A stretch of 64,000 bases of DNA from Neomoorella sulfitireducens. Its GTDB lineage: Bacteria; Bacillota; DSM-521; Neomoorellales; Neomoorellaceae. Below the pieces are notes generated by a model. That model searched no databases. It was not told the origin of the DNA and saw only the letters and a list, made by a program, of their open reading frames with translations. The stretch lies in the NCBI RefSeq assembly GCF_024733845.1, contig NZ_JANRHG010000003.1, forward strand, positions 124,001 to 188,000, in the 5' to 3' direction. Within the stretch, counting starts at the first letter, position 1, and each line of letters begins with the position of its first letter. Below are positions 36,078-43,567 of the stretch, one piece after another. The position numbers and the translations under genes were made by a program.

Positions 36078-36776
36078 TTGCTGGGAATACCTACCCCTGG
36101 AAGTGAAGAGTACAATATTTTTTTAGTTAACTTTTGGTCTTCACTTTATGCAGGTCTTATTTCAGCAATTGTTACCGGTTTAATTGTAGGGCTTATCCTT
36201 TGGAAGTTACAGAACATGGCAGACGCCAAGCAGAAGGCCAGAGAATATGGTAGGCAGCTTGCTAAGATTTGTGACCGAGCTGGCGAAGCTCTAGAGCAGA
36301 TGATGATCTTTGGGGGCAACACAAAGTCTTTAGTACCTACTTTGGATGATATAAAGAATTTAGTTCAGGAAATTCAGGTGCAAGGGGTTTCTCATGCTTT
36401 TACTAAAAATAAATGTTTCATATTATTGGAGCATGTGATTACACTACAGAAAGAATTGATTAATCAAGCGATGAGGATCGATCTTCTTATTTCCAACCTC
36501 GTGAGGCAGGGTAACTATACTGAGAAGATTGACCCCGTTAATGACGGAATAGCAACCAGGTACATATGTGCACGTTTCATTGGATGGAGTGACGATAAGA
36601 TTTTACCTTACCTCAGTATTAGCAGCAATGAATGCCCTGAATGGATTTTACGCAGGTGGGAAGAATGTAAAGCAAACGAAGAAATTAGTCATCTTTGGCA
36701 GGAATTTAATAAGGGGAGGGCAGAACTATACGATAGCCTGATCCAGTTATCTGGAATTAGTCAGGTTAGTAACTAA
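36078..36776 (+). CDS. Single-pass membrane protein with cytoplasmic helical domain
   Basis: About 232 residues from TTG 36078 (GAGGGG upstream), or 237 from GTG 36063. One membrane segment near residues 20-42 (LYAGLISAIVTGLIVGLILW) is followed by a helical soluble domain (KQKAREYGRQLAKICDRAGE). No known family. It starts about 40 bases after the Res gene on the same strand and could be an accessory of that system or an unrelated cargo gene. Confidence 0.6.
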   Translation: MLGIPTPGSEEYNIFLVNFWSSLYAGLISAIVTGLIVGLILWKLQNMADAKQKAREYGRQLAKICDRAGEALEQMMIFGGNTKSLVPTLDDIKNLVQEIQVQGVSHAFTKNKCFILLEHVITLQKELINQAMRIDLLISNLVRQGNYTEKIDPVNDGIATRYICARFIGWSDDKILPYLSISSNECPEWILRRWEECKANEEISHLWQEFNKGRAELYDSLIQLSGISQVSN

Positions 36777-37083
36777 AAGATTAAGGTATTACCGGGTTGC
36801 CCTCCAGGACCGTATAAAAGTACTTTTTTACAAAGAGGCGATCCTATCGTCAGGGCCATAAAACTATACAGAGTTTTTTCGTACAGTAGTCCGGCTTTAT
36901 ACTTGCATAAAACTATTTCTTACATACAGAATTCTTCTCCACCGGCCCCGTGAAGGAAATGCATGTCCGCTCCCTTCGCAGCCTTACATGCCGCTTCGGC
37001 AGAGGGCGTGCGGTAGGGCTCTATGTTTACCTTACGTTGTTACCTTACGTTGTAGATGGGCGGATGAAGTTACTTTTACCAGC

Positions 37084-37100
37084 GGGCGCCTGCGGCGCCC
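37084..37100. repeat. GC-rich palindrome, copy 1
   Basis: GGGCGCC-TGC-GGCGCCC, a perfect stem. Similar palindromes recur at 37365 and 38101, each followed by CC-rich sequence and blocks like CTCCGGCACGGCT. The stretch 36780-37595 otherwise shows no gene. Confidence 0.7.
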
Positions 37101-37364
37101 AGGCCCCCGCCCCGCAAGGCTCCGCCGGCCTTCGCCCTAACGCTTCTCCGGCACGGCTTCGCCCTGTGCCAGCCGGGGCCGAAGATCGACGCCCCTTTCC
37201 TGCGCCCGGTCTATGTTGGCGTGACTGTTATTAGAATATGCCACGGTTGGACCACCCCAAAATGTAAATATAAAATTGAAGGTCCGGGCTCCGGGAGAGG
37301 GCGCGCATAAGACTACATTTCGCCCATTGGCGGATTGCTATCCTGTAGGGCTCTAATTTTCGCT

Positions 37365-37386
37365 CTGGGCGCCTGACGGCGCCCAG
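37365..37386. repeat. GC-rich palindrome, copy 2
   Basis: CTGGGCGCC (37365-37373) pairs with GGCGCCCAG (37378-37386). The preceding GGGAGAGGGCGCGCATAAG and TGTAGGGCTCTAATTTT resemble the block around 36985-37030, so the palindrome is part of a longer dispersed repeat. Confidence 0.7.
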
Positions 37387-37598
37387 CCCGCTCCTCCCGA
37401 AACTAGATTCCCTCCCGGCCCTCCCATTGTACCGCCGGCCCTGCGGCCTCGGGCAAGGGTTCGCACCGGCCTCCCTCCGCACCGTCCCAACCCTCCGGCC
37501 GGCGCCGGCTTCGCCGCCCTTGCCCTCGGACGGGCCGGCGGTCTGCCCGCGGCAGCCGGGCAGGTCCCGGTGATTACGCTTAATGGGAGGCTGGTATG

Positions 37599-37956
37599 AT
37601 GCTGAAGGAGATTATCGCGCAGGTTGATGAAGCCCGGGTCGGGCGTGCGGTAGCGGGCCTCATGTCGGGGGACCTACCGCTTCCAGGTGGTGCAGCGCGG
37701 CGAGGGCGTGGTCAAGGGCTACGTCCAGCGCCTGGAGGAGGGGCGGCTGGTGGCCGAGTTCGCTGTCCTGCTTAGCGAGGGCGGCTCCCAGTGCTCCTGC
37801 CGGGACTGCTTCGTCGGCGGGCACGCCTGCCGCCACATCGCCCTGGCGGCCCTGGCGCTGCTTGCGGAGCAGGCGGAGGCGGAGCGGGCCGGCTCCCAGC
37901 AGGAGGGCGGGCGGGTGCAGCCCTTCCGGCGGCGCGAAGCTGCGGCCGGGGCTTAG
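37599..37956 (+). pseudogene. SWIM zinc-finger protein with +1 frameshift
   Basis: ATG 37599 (ribosome site GGGAGG) opens a frame reading MLKEIIAQVDEARVGRAVAG. After a run of five G at 37667-37671 the frame is lost. Removing one G joins it to TYRFQVVQRGEGVVKGYVQR and on to a complete SWIM finger, CSCRDCFVGGHACRHIALA (C-x-C...C-x-H), ending at 37956. SWIM fingers bind zinc and DNA or protein and are found in SNF2 and transposase-associated proteins. The repaired protein would have about 118 residues. It may be a real mutation, slippage-dependent expression or a homopolymer error. Confidence 0.7.
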
Positions 37957-38100
37957 GCCCCGGCTTTTTTTGGTCAGCCGCGCTCTCCCACCCCTTGTGC
38001 CGGGCGACAGGTCTGGCAGGCCTGATAATCGGCCTGCCGCAAAAGAACCCTAACCCTCCCACCCCCTGGCGTCGGGTGGGGGTGTTCTTCATCTTTTCAA

Positions 38101-38119
38101 TGGGCGCCTGCGGCGCCCA
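38101..38119. repeat. GC-rich palindrome, copy 3
   Basis: TGGGCGCC (38101-38108) pairs with GGCGCCCA (38112-38119). The following 250 bases repeat the GC-rich motifs seen near 37100-37200. The gap 37957-38603 contains no convincing gene. Confidence 0.7.
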
Positions 38120-38603
38120 GGCCCCTCCGCCCGCGCGCAGCTGTCGCCGGCCTTCGCCCGGCCGGGTCTAAAGGCCCGGCCCCAGCTCCGGCACGGCTCC
38201 GCCCCGCGCCGGCTCCGGGGCAAAAAATATGCGCGCACTCCCTCCGCGGCCCTGCGGGCCGCTCCGGAAGAGGGCGCAGGTCAGTCTTCCATAGCCCGTT
38301 TGTTGTGGCTGAACATGGCACCGTTTTTTGGCTGTGGGCGCTTCCTGGCCTTCCGGCCGTCAGCCGTCGGCCGGGTCCCGCCGCGTGCCTGAGGGCGTGG
38401 CTGACGGCCACAACCCCCCGGCACGCGGCGGTAAAATATTTTATTTCCGTTGCCAAACCGATGCCCGTTAATACTATAAATTAACCAGAGAATATAATCT
38501 TAAACAGAATCAAGCAGATAAAAATCCAGCAGTTGCAAGGATTTTTTGGATTTATTATCATAATCTTGGGTACGTCAAAATGGCTAAAAACCAATAATTA
38601 AAC

Positions 38604-38653
38604 ACTCGTAATGCGCAGGTCGAGGGTTCGAATCCCTCCATCAGCTCCAGGAA
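38604..38653 (+). repeat. att site 3: 3' part of tRNA-Thr(CGT), right boundary
   Basis: Third identical 50-base copy, again without the tRNA 5' half. The following sequence differs from copies 1 and 2: a strong terminator at 38661 instead of the GGCCTCC hairpin. This suggests that here the repeat meets the original chromosomal sequence downstream of the tRNA gene. Confidence 0.92.
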
Positions 38654-38660
38654 ACTAGTG

Positions 38661-38702
38661 ATACCAAGGGTTTCCGGGCAGGAAAACCTTGGTATTTTTT
38701 TA
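38661..38702 (+). terminator. Rho-independent terminator, probably of the original tRNA-Thr
   Basis: ATACCAAGG (38661-38669) pairs with CCTTGGTAT (38687-38695), the inner TTTCC/GGAAA extends the stem, and seven T follow. It lies just after the third tRNA fragment. Confidence 0.85.
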
Positions 38703-38722
38703 TTATAACGACTTGACAAAAA

Positions 38723-38911
38723 TTGACAACGAAACTACTTTGCCGATACCACTCAATAGGTTTATTAGCTTATCCACTGCATCTTCCTACATTGGAACAG
38801 CTGCTCCAGTTCTACCGCCGCCGTTTTGCGAAGAATATGAATTGCATCCTAGCCTTCTTCCGGGAGCAGGGTTGCCGGGAGATAATCCCGCTGGAACGAT
38901 ACAAACAATGA
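38723..38911 (+). pseudogene. Possible gene remnant
   Basis: A 62-codon frame whose second half (LPTLEQLLQFYRRRFAKNMN, FFREQGCREIIPLERYKQ) looks protein-like. It overlaps the 3' end of the opposite-strand toxin gene, has no ribosome site and no recognised family. It could be the tail of a transposase or other lost gene, or chance. Confidence 0.25.
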
Positions 38912-39121
38912 TTTATTTTTATAAATATCTCCACGTGGCCCTATGGCCTCAATAATTATCAGTCGTTCTTCGATTTTTACGTTGTAAATAATCCGCATGT
39001 CACCAATGCGGTACCTGTACTTTTGGCTAAAGCCCCGTAACGGCTTGATATTTGGCCTGCTTATAGGGTTCGCTGATATTTCCTCAATTGCAGTCGCAAT
39101 GCGTTTGGGTGGCCTTATCAA
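38849..39121 (-). CDS. RelE/ParE-family toxin
   Basis: 90 residues from TTG 39121. The fold signature is clear: IKPLRGFSQKYRYRIGDMRI, IYNVKIEERLIIIEAIGPRG, then DIYK, corresponding to the beta strands of RelE mRNA interferases or ParE gyrase poisons. The basic residues in the YRYRIGDMR strand are those expected for RNA contact in RelE. It lies 41 bases downstream of a gene on the same strand whose ends resemble an antitoxin. The C-terminal tail after DIYK (~20 residues) is longer than usual. Confidence 0.85.
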   Translation of the reverse strand: MIRPPKRIATAIEEISANPISRPNIKPLRGFSQKYRYRIGDMRIIYNVKIEERLIIIEAIGPRGDIYKNKSLFVSFQRDYLPATLLPEEG

Positions 39122-39162
39122 CGCGTTTAAGATAGCTGCGAGGCTGGGCTAATAGCTGAACT

Positions 39163-39537
39163 TTATAGGTCGAGTTCTCGCTTGAGTTCATCCCAGCTAA
39201 CGCCGCCTTCCTCTTGCTCCTCATTCAAGGCTGCTCTCTCGCTTTTCGGCCAATCCAGGTAAATGTAGTCGCGACATACGGGGCAAATGAATTCGTCATG
39301 CCAGACGTTTTCCAAGGGTTTATAGGGGTCATCTAAAAGATCCACCAGCACAAGAGGAGTGCCACATTTAGGACAGGTGGGATCGATATAAAAGGGTTTG
39401 TTATACGGCCGCGACATGGCTGCGCTTTCCGGTTGTACGATATTTACAAGCATTTCCAGGTACCTTTTGGCTCTTGCTACGTTTTGCTCCGGAAGCATGT
39501 CAACCAGGCGGTGAAGATCTTCTTTTTGCAAGTTCAT
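39163..39537 (-). CDS. Antitoxin-like protein with inserted zinc ribbon
   Basis: 124 residues. The N-terminus MNLQKEDLHRLVDMLPEQ and the C-terminus EEGGVSWDELKRELDL match the two ends of small antitoxins that pair with RelE/ParE toxins. Between them lies a segment with CPKCGTPLVLVDLL and ICPVCRDYIYLDW, two C-x-x-C pairs typical of a zinc ribbon. It directly precedes the toxin gene on the same strand. I infer that it neutralises the toxin and regulates the operon, with the ribbon adding a metal-dependent or DNA-binding function. The ribosome site GGGGTGATC is moderate. Confidence 0.7.
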   Translation of the reverse strand: MNLQKEDLHRLVDMLPEQNVARAKRYLEMLVNIVQPESAAMSRPYNKPFYIDPTCPKCGTPLVLVDLLDDPYKPLENVWHDEFICPVCRDYIYLDWPKSERAALNEEQEEGGVSWDELKRELDL

Positions 39538-39589
39538 TAAGGATCACCCCTATTACGTGGACTTCCCCCGGTTAATAGGACCAACTTAA

Positions 39590-39735
39590 GCCACTTTTAT
39601 CCGGTTCTCATAGTTTTTCTCGAATTTTTCCATGTCTCATACCCAGGGGCTGAATGTAACCTGAGACGGTTGTAAAAAACCTTGATGTACTCAAAAATTT
39701 CCATTTTGGCTTCTGCCCGGGTTTTAAAACTGCTT
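39590..39735 (-). pseudogene. IS3-family transposase C-terminal remnant
   Basis: On the minus strand one frame reads KTRAEAKMEIFEYIKVFYNR and LRLHSAPGYET; after a frameshift the other frame continues MEKFEKNYENRIKVA to a stop. This is the end of the integrase-core (OrfB) protein of IS3/IS150-group elements. No other part of the element remains, showing past transposition in this junction. Confidence 0.75.
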
Positions 39736-39779
39736 AATCCAGGCTAAAGCAATAAGTGGTGTCGAGTTAAAGACCACTT

Positions 39780-40058
39780 TCATTTTGCAAAAAACTCCTT
39801 AACGGTCGCCAAGTCTTCCTCTAGCTCGTCGAGATCATAGTTGAGAGGAATGTTATGTGCGGCCAAGAAATCGAGGAATTCCTGTTTGGAAACGTTGGCC
39901 AGTTCCGCCGCCTTGCCCAGGGATAAACTCCCATCTGCGTAAAAAGTTGCCGCCAGTCTCTTCAAGGCCTCCATTTTTACCCGTTGAGCCGATGCCCGAT
40001 CTTTAATGAACAGTTTTTTTGGCAGCTCGCGATCAATCCTTATAGTTTGGTCCGGCAT
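39780..40058 (-). CDS. UPF0175 family protein (antitoxin-like)
   Basis: 92 residues from ATG 40058 with ribosome site GGGAGGCGATAAA; an upstream extension to 40121 has none. UPF0175 features are present: EALKRLAATFYADGSLSLGK, AAELANVSKQEFLDFLAAHN, and the acidic tail DLDELEEDLATVKEFF. Family members act as antitoxin-like partners of PIN toxins (DUF3368). No such toxin lies beside it, so this copy looks like an orphan. Confidence 0.85.
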   Translation of the reverse strand: MPDQTIRIDRELPKKLFIKDRASAQRVKMEALKRLAATFYADGSLSLGKAAELANVSKQEFLDFLAAHNIPLNYDLDELEEDLATVKEFFAK

Positions 40059-40388
40059 TTTATCGCCTCCCGGTAATACCAACTTTAGTAAAATCATACC
40101 ATAAGAGATACACGTCCTCAATTTTATGTTTATTATAATCCATCTGTGATATTGTCACCTTGAAAAAATCTGTAACAGCTTGTAAGGCTTGCTTTGTGGC
40201 AGGCAGGAAGTCAATAGACGAGGAAAGAAATGGAAAAATGCAGTATAATGATAACGATGATCGCGGCAGCCATAAACATCAGCCGAGCAGAAAGACTGCT
40301 TAAGCCAGCAATTTGGATATCGTAATTTTACTTGTAATGTATAAATATCACCAACCCTGGAGAGTATTATCTCCAGGAGGTGTTTAAG

Positions 40389-40607
40389 TTGTTTTCTGGA
40401 ACTGACAAAGTGGCACTTGCACTAGTTATTATCGGTGCTCTTAACTGGCTCCTGGTAGGCGTTTTAAAATTTGATCTCGTGGCGGCAATTTTTGGTGGTG
40501 CCACCTCAATTCTTAGCCGGATCATATACACATTGGTAGGTCTTGCTGGCATTTGGACCATAAGCTTATTCGTCAGGCCACGTACTGAGAACGCCAACAG
40601 ATCATAA
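40389..40607 (+). CDS. DUF378 small membrane protein
   Basis: About 72 residues from TTG 40389; GTG 40380 overlaps the GGAGG ribosome site and is unlikely. The DUF378 pattern is clear: KVALALVIIGALNWLLVGVL, FDLVAAIFGG, then a second membrane helix IIYTLVGLAGIWTISLFV. Function unknown; probably a resident chromosomal gene. The 260 bases before it hold nothing identified. Confidence 0.88.
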   Translation: MFSGTDKVALALVIIGALNWLLVGVLKFDLVAAIFGGATSILSRIIYTLVGLAGIWTISLFVRPRTENANRS

Positions 40608-40633
40608 ATGGAGAAGGAAAAATTATAGACAGG

Positions 40634-40660
40634 CCTCCAGGTATCCTGGAGGTTATTTTT
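40634..40660 (+). terminator. Rho-independent terminator
   Basis: CCTCCAG (40634-40640) pairs with CTGGAGG (40646-40652), followed by TTATTTTTT. It ends the DUF378 transcript. Confidence 0.8.
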
Positions 40661-40796
40661 TGGTTAAAAACTAAAGGCTGGCTATTACAGGTAGTAATTT
40701 GAGCCTATAGAAGGATTCGTGCAATTCCTGGCGAATTCCTGAAATAATCATGTAATTTGCGTTAGTAAAAACCGATGATGTCCTGGGGTGTTATCA

Positions 40797-42353
40797 ATGC
40801 CGTCGATTAATAACGAGATAGAGAAGCGGCTCTGGAATGCCGCCGACCAGTTGCGAGCCAACTCAAAGCTGAAAGCTTCGGAGTACTCTGTGCCTGTCCT
40901 GGGCCTTATCTTTTTGAGGTTTGCCGACCAGAGATTCAGTATGGCGGCAAAGGAACTGGCTGAAAGAGCACGGGCGGCGGGTTCCAGGCGCACCATCGGC
41001 AAGGCCGATTATCAGGCCAGGGGTGTCTTGTACCTGCCCGAACATGCCAGTTACAACTATCTCCTGCAACTTCCGGAGGGTGAGAATATTGGCAAGGCCG
41101 TCAACGAGGCCATGAAAGCCATAGAAGCGGAGAACGAAGACCTTAAAGACGTCCTGCCCAAAACCTATACCCGGCTGGACAACGATACGCTGATAGCACT
41201 GCTCAAGATATTCTCCGAAATTCCCATGGACGTCGAAGGGGACGTATTCGGCAATGTATATGAGTACTTCCTCGGCGAGTTTGCCCGTTCTGAAGGGCAG
41301 CGCGGCGGCGAGTTTTATACTCCCACCTCGCTCGTCAAGCTCATTGTAGAGGTAATCGAGCCGTACAGCGGCCGTATCCTGGACCCGGCCTGTGGGTCGG
41401 GCGGCATGTTCGTCCAGTCTGCCAGGTTTGTCCAGAACCACAAGAAAAACCCGAACAGCGAGATATCCATCTACGGCCAGGAGAAGGTGGCCGAGACGGT
41501 CCGGCTCTGCAAAATGAACCTGGCGGTTCACGGTCTCTCGGGCGACATCCGGCAGGCCAACACCTACTACGAAAATATGCATGACTGCATCGGCCGCTTT
41601 GACTTTGTGATGGCCAATCCGCCGTTCAACGTTGACGGGGTGGATAAGGAGAAGATTAAAGACGATCCCAGGTATCCCTTCGGCCTGCCCACCGTCGATA
41701 ACGCCAACTACATCTGGATCCAGGAGTTTTACAGCGCCCTGAATGATAAGGGGCGGGCCGGCTTCGTCATGGCCAACTCCGCCAGCGACGCCCGGGGCTC
41801 GGAACTGGAAATAAGAAAGAAGCTCATCCAGGACAGGGTTGTGGATGTAATGATCGCCGTAGGGCCGAACTTCTTCTACACCGTTACCCTGCCCTGCACC
41901 CTCTGGTTCTTCGACAAAGGCAAGCGGCAGACTGAACGGGGAGATAAAGTGCTGTTCATCGACGCGCGGAACATCTACCGCCAGGTGGACCGGGCCCACC
42001 GGGAGTTCACACCGGAGCAGATTGAATTCCTCGCCAACATCGTGCGCCTGTATCGCGGCCAGCCGGTAGAAACCATGAACGGTTCTGAGGGAATGATGAA
42101 TGAGCATTTTCCCGAAGGTAAGTATATAGATATCCCCGGCCTGTGCAAGGTGGCGACCATAAACGAAATCGAGGCCCAGGGTTGGAGCCTCAACCCGGGC
42201 CGGTATGTAGGGGTGGCCCAGAAGGACGAAGAAGACTACGACTTCTTCGAAAAGCTGCAGGAGCTGCATGAGGAGCTGGAGCAGCTCAATGCCGAGGCAG
42301 CAGAGCTGGAGGAGAAGATAAGGGAGAATATGGTGCAGTTGTTAAACATATGA
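40797..42353 (+). CDS. hsdM: Type I restriction-modification methylase subunit HsdM
   Basis: 518 residues from ATG 40797 (GTG 40788 possible; ribosome site weak either way). An N-terminal HsdM_N helical domain is followed by the N6-adenine methylase core with [16 protein letters not shown] near residues 198-213 and the catalytic [10 protein letters not shown] near 264-273. The C-terminal ~40 residues form a coiled coil ([20 protein letters not shown]) that should bind HsdS. It methylates adenine within the target set by HsdS and is also needed for cleavage. It is the first gene of a three-gene operon with hsdS and hsdR. Confidence 0.95.
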   Translation: MPSINNEIEKRLWNAADQLRANSKLKASEYSVPVLGLIFLRFADQRFSMAAKELAERARAAGSRRTIGKADYQARGVLYLPEHASYNYLLQLPEGENIGKAVNEAMKAIEAENEDLKDVLPKTYTRLDNDTLIALLKIFSEIPMDVEGDVFGNVYEYFLGEFARSEGQRGGEFYTPTSLVKLIVEVIEPYSGRILDPACGSGGMFVQSARFVQNHKKNPNSEISIYGQEKVAETVRLCKMNLAVHGLSGDIRQANTYYENMHDCIGRFDFVMANPPFNVDGVDKEKIKDDPRYPFGLPTVDNANYIWIQEFYSALNDKGRAGFVMANSASDARGSELEIRKKLIQDRVVDVMIAVGPNFFYTVTLPCTLWFFDKGKRQTERGDKVLFIDARNIYRQVDRAHREFTPEQIEFLANIVRLYRGQPVETMNGSEGMMNEHFPEGKYIDIPGLCKVATINEIEAQGWSLNPGRYVGVAQKDEEDYDFFEKLQELHEELEQLNAEAAELEEKIRENMVQLLNI

Positions 42354-42367
42354 AATGAGGGCTGAGA

Positions 42368-43567
42368 ATGGCATATAAGAACGTACAGTCTTGGCGCACA
42401 GTCACGCTAGCAGATATATGCAATATGAAGTATGGCAAGATGCCTAAGAAACAGGACCTTGTTGAGAATGGATATCCTGTCTTTTCAGGTTATGGAATTG
42501 TAGGTAGTCATAAAGAGTACTTATATGAAGATCCTGAAATCGTAGTCATAGCTCGTGGTGTTGGGGGTTGTGGTGATATCAAAATGTCACCTCCAAAGGC
42601 ATATATCACGAACTTATGTATCGTGCTTACTATAAAGGATTCTAATGTTCTTAAGAAGTATCTTTATTATAGACTACTTAGTACTTCTCTTCGTTCGCTT
42701 AATACAGGAGCAGCCCAACCTCAGATTGTAATAGCTGATCTCAATAAGTATAAGGTTAAGCTACCACCTTTACAACTACAACGGAAAATCGCCGCCATCC
42801 TCTCCGCCTACGACGACCTGATTGAAAACAACACTCGCCGCATCAAAATCCTGGAGGAAATGGCGCGGCTCATTTACCGGGAATGGTTTGTGAAGTTCAG
42901 GTTCCCGGGCCATGAGAAGGTCAGGATGGTGGATTCGGAGCTCGGGCCGATACCCGAGGGGTGGGAGGTTAGAAGGCTTAGCAATTTTGGGAATGTAGTA
43001 ACGGGAAAGACACCAAGCAAGGCAATTCCCGAGTATTATGGTGATTATATGCCTTTTATTAAGACACCAGATATGCATGGTAATGTGTTCTGTATTCTTA
43101 CATCTGAAATGCTATCTGAACGTGGCGCTGCGTCACAAAAAGCTAAAACACTTCCACCTAATAGTTTATGTGTTAGTTGTATTGGAACTGCAGGGGTTGT
43201 TTCAATTACATGCTTCCAATCACAAACTAACCAACAAATCAACTCAATTATACCAAATAACCTAGCGGATCGAGAGTTTTTGTACTTTACCTTAAAAGGG
43301 TTGAAAAATACCATTAATCAATTTGGAGCAAACGGCGCTACGATGATCAATCTGAACAAGTCTAAATTTGAAGGACTAAAGGTTGTGTATCCTTCAAAGG
43401 AATTGGTTTTTGCATTTCATGAAATTACCTATCCAATATTTGAGCTAATCAAGAAAATACAGATGAAAAACCTCATCCTCCGCCGTACCCGCGACCTGCT
43501 GCTGCCGAAACTTATCTCCGGCGAGCTGGATGTGGAGGACCTGGACATTGCCGCAGGGGGTGATTAA
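42368..43567 (+). CDS. hsdS: Type I restriction specificity subunit HsdS
   Basis: 399 residues, two target-recognition domains. TRD1 (about 1-135) and TRD2 (about 195-360) are AT-rich in DNA, while the conserved helical spacers IAAILSAYDDLIENNTRRIK and LILRRTRDLLLPKLISGELD are GC-rich like hsdM and hsdR. This mosaic composition is what TRD exchange leaves behind. The start GTGGGATATCC-type PEGWEVRRL motif of the second TRD is visible. HsdS fixes the bipartite DNA target for the whole enzyme. The gene ends immediately before hsdR. Confidence 0.93.
   Translation: MAYKNVQSWRTVTLADICNMKYGKMPKKQDLVENGYPVFSGYGIVGSHKEYLYEDPEIVVIARGVGGCGDIKMSPPKAYITNLCIVLTIKDSNVLKKYLYYRLLSTSLRSLNTGAAQPQIVIADLNKYKVKLPPLQLQRKIAAILSAYDDLIENNTRRIKILEEMARLIYREWFVKFRFPGHEKVRMVDSELGPIPEGWEVRRLSNFGNVVTGKTPSKAIPEYYGDYMPFIKTPDMHGNVFCILTSEMLSERGAASQKAKTLPPNSLCVSCIGTAGVVSITCFQSQTNQQINSIIPNNLADREFLYFTLKGLKNTINQFGANGATMINLNKSKFEGLKVVYPSKELVFAFHEITYPIFELIKKIQMKNLILRRTRDLLLPKLISGELDVEDLDIAAGGD

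Noticed and set aside
40863-42269. A 468-codon open frame on the minus strand opposite hsdM
   Set aside because: It lies exactly opposite a clear methylase gene in GC-biased codons; its product has no domain, and it is a mirror frame.
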